Source: Paracoccaceae bacterium (GTDB lineage Bacteria > Pseudomonadota > Alphaproteobacteria > Rhodobacterales > Rhodobacteraceae). From it: DNA of 13,494 nt. The stretch covers positions 1 through 13,494 of the forward strand of contig RFZH01000041.1 of NCBI GenBank assembly GCA_009920815.1. Direction: 5' to 3'. The notes beneath the pieces are model-generated. The model was given only the letters and a program-made list of their open reading frames with translations, had not been told where the DNA came from and ran no database searches. Shown here one piece after another: positions 7,388-13,494 of this stretch. The translations under genes and the position numbers were made by a program. Positions within the stretch are counted from its first letter, which is position 1; each line of letters begins with the position of its first letter.

Positions 7388-8229
7388 GACAGAGCATCCC
7401 GCAAAGGAGTTTGGCGAAAGCTCGGCAAATGATGAGACAATGCGCGGCCATCTAATTCATGCGGATGCGACCACAGATACCTCATTGCGATGATATGCCG
7501 TGCGACGGGCCAAACAGGGGACAGCACGCGAAAAAACGTCCATGACATCGGTCTGACGACAACATCACGATTTAATATCTGGGCAAATGTATCTGCCATT
7601 TCTTGTGCCGATATCGCATAACCTGGTACTGCAACATCAACGAAATGACCAAGGTCGCTGTGCATTTCTGCCAAATCCACTGCGGCACGCGCGATATCTG
7701 GCAAAAATCCCCACGCATGGCGCGCAGTGGGATCGCCTGGATATGTCAAAATCCCCCTTGCCAGTTTTTTGCTGACCACCATGTCGAACCATGTGCCCGA
7801 TTGTTCGGTGTCAATGAAGTCGCCTGAGCGAACGATAATCGTTTGAACCACAGAGGATTCAAGGCGGGCTTCGATCCGACTGCGTACTTTGCACAGGGTG
7901 TTCGCAGCGTGATGCGCTGTGTTTCGGCCCCAAACGGGATCAGGATTTTTTCCATAGATATAAACATTTCCAGGGAACAAAATCGTCGCATTGTTGATCT
8001 GCGCCGCGGCGATGACGGTATCGACCAAAGCGTCATAATGCGTTTCCCAGTCTGAATATTTCAAATGCCACCCAAAAACGATGACATCCGCGTTCGCGGC
8101 AAGCGTTTCAAGGTCATCGACATTGCGACGAAAGGGTGTAACAACCCACCCGCGCGATACGAATTCAGTCATTGTATGGCGCCCAAATCTTTCAGACGGG
8201 CCAAGGATTAAGCAATTATTTGTCATCAT
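7366..8229 (-). CDS. Epimerase-like NAD(P)-binding protein (atypical extended SDR)
   Basis: A 287-residue protein starting at 8229, where AAGGA lies five bases before ATGATG; longer in-frame starts would run through the dyad. The N-terminus NCLILGPSERFGRH is a Rossmann nucleotide-binding turn in which the middle Gly of GxxGxxG is replaced (G10 and G16 kept). The NVYIYG segment matches the epimerase/dehydratase family, and the stretch RSGDFIDTEQSGTWFD is typical of a roseobacter epimerase-like family. At the place of the catalytic YxxxK there is NTLCK, so the Tyr appears to be missing; the protein may bind a nucleotide without standard SDR catalysis, or use another mechanism. It is divergent from a LysR gene 48-87 bases away (depending on the LysR start), the usual arrangement for a regulator and its target. 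Confidence 0.82.
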   Translation of the reverse strand: MMTNNCLILGPSERFGRHTMTEFVSRGWVVTPFRRNVDDLETLAANADVIVFGWHLKYSDWETHYDALVDTVIAAAQINNATILFPGNVYIYGKNPDPVWGRNTAHHAANTLCKVRSRIEARLESSVVQTIIVRSGDFIDTEQSGTWFDMVVSKKLARGILTYPGDPTARHAWGFLPDIARAAVDLAEMHSDLGHFVDVAVPGYAISAQEMADTFAQILNRDVVVRPMSWTFFRVLSPVWPVARHIIAMRYLWSHPHELDGRALSHHLPSFRQTPLRDALSQAICIK

Positions 8230-8262
8230 TATAGTCCTTTTGAAATTTACAGGACTATGATG
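8227..8262. promoter_or_regulatory. Long dyad between the SDR and LysR genes (probable operator)
   Basis: ATAGTCCT (8231-8238) and AGGACTAT (8251-8258) are perfect reverse complements separated by 12 bases. Extending outward gives 12-base arms (8227-8238 and 8251-8262) with one mismatch. It fills the spacer of a divergent LysR-target pair, where LysR proteins normally bind. One arm contains the Shine-Dalgarno of the SDR gene, so binding or hairpin formation there could block both transcription and translation. The spacing is wider than the classic T-N11-A LysR box. Confidence 0.6.
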
Positions 8263-8316
8263 GCATGTCATAAATGAATGGATAATCCCAAAAATTTGCA
8301 GAAACTATATACAATT

Positions 8317-9201
8317 ATGAATACATCTCTTGATTGGACATTAATCCGAACCTTTTTGGCCGTCGCTGAAACAGGGTCGTTTTCAGCGGCAGCGCGGGAT
8401 TTGACGTTAAGCCAGCCAACGATTGGACGTCACATCGCACAGCTTGAGGATCACTTTGGCGCCCCACTGTTTGAACGGTCCCATAAAGGGCACCTTTTGA
8501 CACCTATCGCCCGAGATATTTTACCCATGGCGGAACATATGCGTGTTGCCATGGACAGTATTAACATGACGACGCGTCCGCAAAATCAATTGTCTGGAAC
8601 GGTGCGTATCACGGCAAGCATTTTCGTGGCACATTTTATTTTGCCCAGGATTGTCGCAGAAATCCGCGGCGACAATCCTGATATCGCGATTGAGGTGATC
8701 CCAAGCGATCACACCGAAAACCTGTTGCGCCGCGAAGCTGACATTGCCTTGCGCATGTATCGGCCCACGCAACTTGATACGATTGCCCGTAAGCTGGGGG
8801 ATGTACAAATGGCCGCGGTTGCAAGTCGGCCGTATTTGTCGCGATATGGCCATCCGAAATCGGCCGACGATTTAGCAAACCATTGCTTGATTGGTTATGA
8901 TCGGAATACCCAAATTATCGACCAAATGACCCAGAATGGAATTCCAGCTACGCGTGATTGGTTTGGCGTACGGTGCGACGATGGTGCGCTTTATGCACAG
9001 ATGATCCAGGCAGGATGTGGCATTGGCTTTTGTCCTAAAATGATCCTTGCGACTGATACTAACCTAATTGACGTGTTTGAGGGTTTGCCGATCCCACCGC
9101 TTGAGATGTGGATTGCTGCACATGAGTCTATTTACAAAACACAGGCGGTAAAAGCGGTGTGGGACCATCTAACGCGCTCAATCATTCCCTTGCTTTCTTG
9201 A
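8317..9201 (+). CDS. LysR-family transcriptional regulator
   Basis: A 294-residue DNA-binding regulator. The winged helix-turn-helix is at about 8-60 (LIRTFLAVAETGSFSAAARD, then SQPTIGRHIAQLE), followed by the periplasmic-binding-protein-like effector domain from about residue 90 to the end, the usual length for the family. The start at 8317 (MNTSLDWTLIRTF) places the helix-turn-helix as close to the N-terminus as is typical. An in-frame ATG at 8278 would add 13 residues, and neither start has a strong Shine-Dalgarno. It is divergent from the SDR gene and probably controls it, and itself, through the dyad at 8227-8262. The effector is unknown. It may be unrelated to the following leuB remnant, 60 bases downstream on the same strand. 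Confidence 0.92.
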   Translation: MNTSLDWTLIRTFLAVAETGSFSAAARDLTLSQPTIGRHIAQLEDHFGAPLFERSHKGHLLTPIARDILPMAEHMRVAMDSINMTTRPQNQLSGTVRITASIFVAHFILPRIVAEIRGDNPDIAIEVIPSDHTENLLRREADIALRMYRPTQLDTIARKLGDVQMAAVASRPYLSRYGHPKSADDLANHCLIGYDRNTQIIDQMTQNGIPATRDWFGVRCDDGALYAQMIQAGCGIGFCPKMILATDTNLIDVFEGLPIPPLEMWIAAHESIYKTQAVKAVWDHLTRSIIPLLS

Positions 9202-9261
9202 CCATTCGCGTCGAAATCGTTAGGCCGTTGTCAAAGTTTTGAAACCCAAGGACGTGAGCAT

Positions 9262-10190
9262 ATGAGCAACCCTTCTTTATTAATCCTACCAGGTGACGGT
9301 ATCGGCCCGGTGGTCCAAAATACGACAATCTAGATTTTTCGGTAAAGCCTGAACGCGGTCTTTTGCGGTTGCGTAAAGAAATGGATCTTTATTCCAATTT
9401 GCGTCCTGCCCAGTGTTTTGATGCATTGGCCGATTTTTCGTCTTTGAAAAAAGACGTCGTTGCCGGTCTGGATATTATGATCGTGCGTGAACTGACATCG
9501 GGCATTTATTTCGGTGAACCACGGGGTATCTTTGAAGAAGGTAACCAGCGTGTTGGCATTAACACACAACGTTATACCGAGTCTGAAATCGAACGTGTCG
9601 CGCGTTCTGCGTTTGAATTGGCGCGTCGTCGCAACAATAAAGTTTGCTCGATGGAAAAAGCAAACGTTATGGAATCGGGTATTTTGTGGCGCGAAGTTGT
9701 TCAAAAAGTTCATGACGAGGAATACCCAGACGTCGAGCTGTCACATATGTATGCTGATGCAGGTGCGATGCAGTTGTGCCGCTGGCCCAAGCAATTCGAC
9801 GTGATCGTTACGGATAACCTGTTTGGCGACTTGTTGTCTGACGCGGCTGCGATGTTGACTGGATCGTTGGGCATGTTGCCATCCGCGTCCTTGGGTGCAC
9901 CGATGGCAAATGGCCGTCCAAAAGCATTGTATGAACCTGTCCACGGCTCTGCGCCGGATATCACTGGCCAAGGTAAAGCAAACCCAATCGCATGTATTTT
10001 GTCATTCGCGATGGCGCTGCGTTATAGCTTTGATCAGGGTGCCGAAGCGGACCGTTTGGAAAAAGCGGTTGAAAAAGTGTTGGCCGATGGCGCACGCACA
10101 GCAGACCTATTGGGCGAAGAAGGTGTGACACCTTTATCGACCTCTGAAATGGGTGACGCGATTTTGGGCGCTTTGGACGCAAGCCTATAA
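9262..10190 (+). pseudogene. leuB: leuB (3-isopropylmalate dehydrogenase) with internal deletion and frameshift
   Basis: LeuB oxidises 3-isopropylmalate with NAD in leucine synthesis. The gene starts well: AAGGA nine bases before the ATG at 9262, then [16 protein letters not shown]. After base 9309 the frame reads VVQNTTI and stops at 9331-9333. The body continues in another frame from about 9312 as GPKYDNLDF and runs to 10190. The segment that normally joins GDGIGP to the [10 protein letters not shown] region, about 58-59 residues, is gone. From family memory the loss is about 175-180 bases and leaves a remainder of one when divided by three. The body keeps all residues known to be catalytic in LeuB: the Arg in RLRK and NLRP, REL and IYFGEPRG, the Lys in MEKANVM, and the Asp in YADAGAM and [10 protein letters not shown]. 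It has no further stop. A restart at ATG 9381 would lack the N-terminal fold. Either a recent true lesion or an assembly error. Confidence 0.9.
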
Positions 10191-10198
10191 AACATTCA

Positions 10199-10222
10199 TG
10201 GCAAGGGGAAATCCCCTTGCCA
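10199..10222 (+). terminator. Hairpin terminator after leuB
   Basis: TGGCAAGGGG (10199-10208) pairs perfectly with CCCCTTGCCA (10213-10222) around the four-base loop AAAT, nine bases after the leuB stop. Only a weak T-stretch (ACTTTCC) follows, so the signal is strong in stem but weak in tail. A TTG inside the right arm opens the frame of the transporter but is not a credible start. Confidence 0.65.
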
Positions 10223-10282
10223 ACTTTCCCCAAAATGTGGTTTTGCTTGGATGTTAGCGAAAACACAGATTGGTCATTTCTC

Positions 10283-11230
10283 ATGTCCCCGAACGCAAAA
10301 GGCGCCATATTCGCCCTTCTTGGATTTGCGATTTTTTCAGCGCATGACGTTATCGTCAAATATCTTGGCGCGCATTATTCGACTTTTCAAGTCATCTTTT
10401 TTTCGGTTTTGTTTAGTTTCCCGATGATCTTCACCATGCACCTGCGTGAGCGAAGCGAAGAAAACCTGGTTCCAAAGCACCCTTGGTGGTCGACCTTGCG
10501 CGTGATTACGACCGTTATCACTGGGATGTCTGCATTCTATGCCTTTTCAGTGCTGCCCTTGGCCCAGACCTATGCGTTTTTGTTCGGAATGCCACTTGTT
10601 ATCACGATTTTATCGATTCCCATGCTAGGGGAAAAAGTGGGCGTGCATCGTGGTGGTGCGGTGATTGTTGGGTTGATTGGCGTTATGGTTGTTTTGCGAC
10701 CCGGCACAAGTGACCTTTCGATGGGTCACATTGCGGCACTAAGTGCGGCCGTCTTTGGTGCGGTGAGTTCGTTGATTGTGCGCAAAATCGGCAGTGAAGA
10801 ACGCAATATTGTTTTGTTGATTTACCCGATGTTTGCAAACCTGATTATCATGGCGGTTTTAATGCCGCCAAGCTATGTCCCGCTTGCCCTGTTTGATTTG
10901 GGGGCCTTAGCTTTAATGGCGCTCATGGCATCGATTGCGTCTTTGTGTATTATTTTAGCTTACAAAACGGGTGAAGCAGCTGTCGTTGCGCCTATGCATT
11001 ATTCACAAATGATTTGGGCGATTATCTATGGGTTTCTCTTTTTTGATGAATTGCCCGATCGCGTTACCTTACTTGGAAGTGCCATTATCATCGCCAGTGG
11101 TATTTATGTCGTGTTTCGTGAAAGCCGCAAAAAGGTATCAAAAACCACGCCGGTATTACGAAATCGCAGCCGCGCCGATACTGGGATCATGCCCCGTATC
11201 AGCGTGTTGATCCGTGGCGGCAAAAATTAA
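10283..11230 (+). CDS. EamA/DMT-family transporter
   Basis: A 315-residue inner-membrane protein of the drug/metabolite transporter superfamily: ten hydrophobic segments in two EamA repeats (about 7-139 and 150-285), followed by a basic tail of about 30 residues. The start at 10283 gives [22 protein letters not shown], a typical family opening. The upstream frame runs back to a TTG in the terminator hairpin but reads unlike a membrane protein. No clear Shine-Dalgarno precedes 10283, so the start is uncertain by up to 16 residues (ATG at 10235). The substrate is unknown; members export amino acids or other metabolites. The stop overlaps the stop of the convergent histidine kinase by four bases (TTAA). 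Confidence 0.88.
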   Translation: MSPNAKGAIFALLGFAIFSAHDVIVKYLGAHYSTFQVIFFSVLFSFPMIFTMHLRERSEENLVPKHPWWSTLRVITTVITGMSAFYAFSVLPLAQTYAFLFGMPLVITILSIPMLGEKVGVHRGGAVIVGLIGVMVVLRPGTSDLSMGHIAALSAAVFGAVSSLIVRKIGSEERNIVLLIYPMFANLIIMAVLMPPSYVPLALFDLGALALMALMASIASLCIILAYKTGEAAVVAPMHYSQMIWAIIYGFLFFDELPDRVTLLGSAIIIASGIYVVFRESRKKVSKTTPVLRNRSRADTGIMPRISVLIRGGKN

Positions 11231-13371
11231 ACTGACAAAAAACTAGAGATTTTTTGATCCAGCGTAGCGATTTCAATCGGCTTAGCGATATAGTCGTCCA
11301 TGCCAGATGCAAAACATTTATCAGCATCGCCTTTTAGTGCGTTGGCTGTAATCGCAATGATTGGTGTGCGGGATCTGTTATTCTCTGCTTCGATGGAACG
11401 GATATGACGTGTCATTTCAAAGCCGTCCATAATTGGCATGTGGCAATCGGACAGGATCACATCATAGGTCTGCGTTTCCCACAATCCAATTGCGTCACGA
11501 CCATTATGCGCAACATCTGCGCTGTATCCTAAAATTTCGAGCTGTTTTTGAAGCACGATTTGATTGATTTCGTTGTCCTCGACGATCAACAATTTTTTAG
11601 CGCCGCGTAATTCAAGCTGCTCTTCGGTCGGGTTTGCATGGTTGATGATTGTTTCGGTGTCATCATCTGCCTGTGCAAGCCCCGATAAAACTGCGATAGA
11701 TCGAAAAATCTCGCTTGGCAGCATCGGTAACATCTGTGTGCGGATGACATCGTCTTGTAATCGGCCAAGGCGTTCGGAACGCACACCGGTTAGCAACAGA
11801 AACTTTGGTGATGTGTTGTGGCGCCGTATTTGTTCCTGCCAGAGCGCAATTGTTTGGGGGCTATTTGGTGCGATCACGAAAATCGTATTTGGTTTCGCTT
11901 TGATATCATCGGGTTCTAGGGCATCGCCCGCACGGACAACGCGAAACGATGTTTTCATGTGTTTAAAGAATTTGTCGATGTTCCAAGGCAGGATTCCGTT
12001 TATCCCCGTGAGCCAAATAACATTGATTCCAGAAAAGCTTATCGGCTCGAGTGTTAGGTCTTGCGCAGGTCTGCTGGCCGGCATGTCAAGCGTAACAGTT
12101 GTCCCGATGTTGGGTTCACTGTCCACCAGTATTTTTCCACCGAGGCGTTCGACCAAACGTAACGAAATCGCCAGCCCTAAACCCGTCCCAGATACGCGCC
12201 GCGTCGATGACGGGTCCGCTTGCATAAAGGGTTGAAATAATTTGGACTGTGTCTGTTGGTCCATGCCGATGCCTGTATCCTTGATAATGATACGCATGCG
12301 CGATGAGCTTAACATTTCAACGGAAAGGTACACTTCGCTTTCGCGATCTATCAATTCTTTTGCAGAATACTTGATCGCGTTAGAGTATAAATTCAAAAGG
12401 ATTTGCCGTAATCGGCCTGGATCGCTGAGGATGCGATTTGGTACATTTGGATCAATATACAAACGCACCCGCACGTCAAAATTATCCGCCATATTTTGAA
12501 GTGTTAGAACGACACCCTCGATCAGTGGCCTAAGTTCAGTTGGGGCGGAAACCACCTCTAACTTGCCGGCTTCAATTTTACTGGTGTCTAAAATGTCGTC
12601 AATGATCCGAAGCAGTGAGTAGGCAGAGTTACGAATAATCCCCAGCACCCGCTGTTGTTCGTTCGACGGCCCCATAGCTTCTAGGACGTCAATCATGCCG
12701 ACCATACCGTTCATCGGTGTTCTGATTTCATGGCTCATGTTGGCCAAAAAATCCCCTTTTGCGCTTGCGGCTGCTTCGGCTTTGATTTGTGCGGTGCGTA
12801 ATTCATTTTCGGCGGCGACGTTTAATTTTGAAAAATAGGCCAGTTCAGCGCACAACAGCACGCAAATGGTCAGTTCAAGACCTCGATTGATGGTCTGTGG
12901 GTCTATGTTCGGCGATATCGTCGGCAATCCAAATATGTCTGATGAACTGGACGACAAATCAAGAAAGACGATCAATGCCCAAATGAAAAGTGTTAATGCC
13001 ACAAATACGGATAAAAGAAGCTTTTCCGACCGCCAAGAAAAAGACAAAAAAGGCAAACACATTAAAGGTAAAAATAACAATTCGACATGTACACCGGGCT
13101 GGGCAAAAATGGTCCCGACCAGCAATGCGACAGAACCATTTAGAAGCCAAAGCAACCGTGCGGGGGTTTGTTTTTGCTTGAAAAACAAAAACAGACATAG
13201 TCCATAGGCCGCCGTCACGGTTGCCGAAATAATCGTGCCACCCAGATCTCCGGCCAAAAGCAGGATCATTGCCCAAATGCTTGCGGCGATAACAATGACG
13301 TAGACGGCCAGCTGGCTCACGCGGATCCGCCTTACGAGCTCGCGATCGTGGAAAAATCCGTCGTTATTCAT
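11227..13371 (-). CDS. Membrane hybrid sensor histidine kinase/response regulator
   Basis: A 714-residue inner-membrane signalling protein. The N-terminal part has about six hydrophobic segments (roughly 17-40, 43-64, 71-91, 94-112, 117-138, 164-182) with short loops, so sensing is probably within the membrane. A coiled segment (about 185-205) leads to the dimerisation/phosphoacceptor domain with H214 in [12 protein letters not shown]. The ATPase follows: N box with N331, G1 in DTGIGM (365-370), G2 in GTGLGLAIS (395-403). A divergent segment (about 447-565) looks like a degenerate receiver. A canonical receiver follows at about 592-712 with acidic pair E598-D599, phosphoacceptor D642 in SDCHMP, T675 and K697. 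No HPt domain is present, so the phosphorelay needs a partner elsewhere. A GGG-containing ribosome site lies eight bases before the ATG. The signal is unknown. Confidence 0.93.
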   Translation of the reverse strand: MNNDGFFHDRELVRRIRVSQLAVYVIVIAASIWAMILLLAGDLGGTIISATVTAAYGLCLFLFFKQKQTPARLLWLLNGSVALLVGTIFAQPGVHVELLFLPLMCLPFLSFSWRSEKLLLSVFVALTLFIWALIVFLDLSSSSSDIFGLPTISPNIDPQTINRGLELTICVLLCAELAYFSKLNVAAENELRTAQIKAEAAASAKGDFLANMSHEIRTPMNGMVGMIDVLEAMGPSNEQQRVLGIIRNSAYSLLRIIDDILDTSKIEAGKLEVVSAPTELRPLIEGVVLTLQNMADNFDVRVRLYIDPNVPNRILSDPGRLRQILLNLYSNAIKYSAKELIDRESEVYLSVEMLSSSRMRIIIKDTGIGMDQQTQSKLFQPFMQADPSSTRRVSGTGLGLAISLRLVERLGGKILVDSEPNIGTTVTLDMPASRPAQDLTLEPISFSGINVIWLTGINGILPWNIDKFFKHMKTSFRVVRAGDALEPDDIKAKPNTIFVIAPNSPQTIALWQEQIRRHNTSPKFLLLTGVRSERLGRLQDDVIRTQMLPMLPSEIFRSIAVLSGLAQADDDTETIINHANPTEEQLELRGAKKLLIVEDNEINQIVLQKQLEILGYSADVAHNGRDAIGLWETQTYDVILSDCHMPIMDGFEMTRHIRSIEAENNRSRTPIIAITANALKGDADKCFASGMDDYIAKPIEIATLDQKISSFLSV

Positions 13372-13494
13372 AATGTTCGCCCTTTATCAACGTCATGGGT
13401 TATTGGGTGTTCCCCATTCGTCCCTGCACCGCTTTTCCGCCTGCGGAGTATGGCAAAACGTAAATGGTATTCCAAGGCTGTTGCAGGCGAATAA
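13372..13494. other. Right-edge segment upstream of the histidine kinase
   Basis: These 123 bases should hold the promoter of the histidine kinase or the end of an upstream gene. On the - strand a frame is open from the right edge to a TGA at 13393-13395, 33 codons, with no recognisable motif; this is too short to call. A small inverted repeat (TCCGC/GCGGA with a two-base gap) sits near 13436-13448. I assign nothing here. Confidence 0.4.

Noticed and set aside
9363..10190. leuB body as an independent functional gene
   Set aside because: It starts from a TTG without a ribosome site and lacks the N-terminal part of the fold; better read as the remnant of a broken leuB.
11564..12235. Open + strand frame of 223 codons inside the histidine kinase gene
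   Set aside because: Antisense to conserved kinase and receiver motifs, with no recognisable domain; a shadow frame.
13393..13494. Open - strand frame from the right edge, 33 codons before TGA
   Set aside because: The length is expected by chance in roughly one of five frames and the translation shows no motif. It may be the end of an upstream gene, but this cannot be supported.
13450..13494. Short + strand ORF MAKRKWYSKAVAGE ending at the last base
   Set aside because: Only 14 codons, and the GGAG before it is too close to the ATG to serve as a ribosome site.

Overview
The window reads as chromosomal DNA of a marine alphaproteobacterium, most likely of the roseobacter group (Rhodobacterales). 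This placement rests on the character of the proteins (LeuB, RecQ and the epimerase-like protein look like roseobacter homologues from memory), the roughly even base composition and the tight packing of genes. No search was run, so the genus is open. I see no rRNA, tRNA, CRISPR array, insertion sequence or phage gene.

Layout, left to right. (1) 1-2795, + strand: the 3' end of a diverged PanB-like (ketopantoate hydroxymethyltransferase superfamily) gene, a Gfo/Idh/MocA oxidoreductase joined to it by a 1-base stop/start overlap, and a phytanoyl-CoA-dioxygenase-like Fe(II)/2-oxoglutarate enzyme. A hairpin follows. These three look like a small metabolic operon of unknown substrate. (2) 2987-4195: an MFS exporter-like gene on +, converging on recQ (- strand, 4197-6236) with one base between the stop codons. 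(3) A 323-base spacer lies between the divergent recQ and an unrecognised integral membrane protein (6560-7387) and carries a 7-7-7 dyad just before the membrane-protein gene. (4) An atypical epimerase-like SDR (- strand) overlaps the end of the membrane-protein gene by 22 bases and is divergent from a LysR regulator. Their shared spacer holds a long, nearly perfect dyad. (5) leuB follows on + but is broken: an internal deletion, judged from family memory at about 175-180 bases, puts the start and the body of the gene in different frames. A strong hairpin ends it. (6) An EamA/DMT transporter (+) converges with a 4-base overlap on a large membrane hybrid sensor histidine kinase (- strand), whose start lies 123 bases from the right edge.

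Most genes are ordinary chromosomal genes. The points that deserve a second look are the leuB lesion, the PanB-like/Gfo-Idh/PhyH group as a possible undescribed pathway, the SDR-LysR dyad, the dyad in front of the unknown membrane protein, and the degenerate receiver domain in the histidine kinase. I found no clear evidence of a defence system or mobile system.
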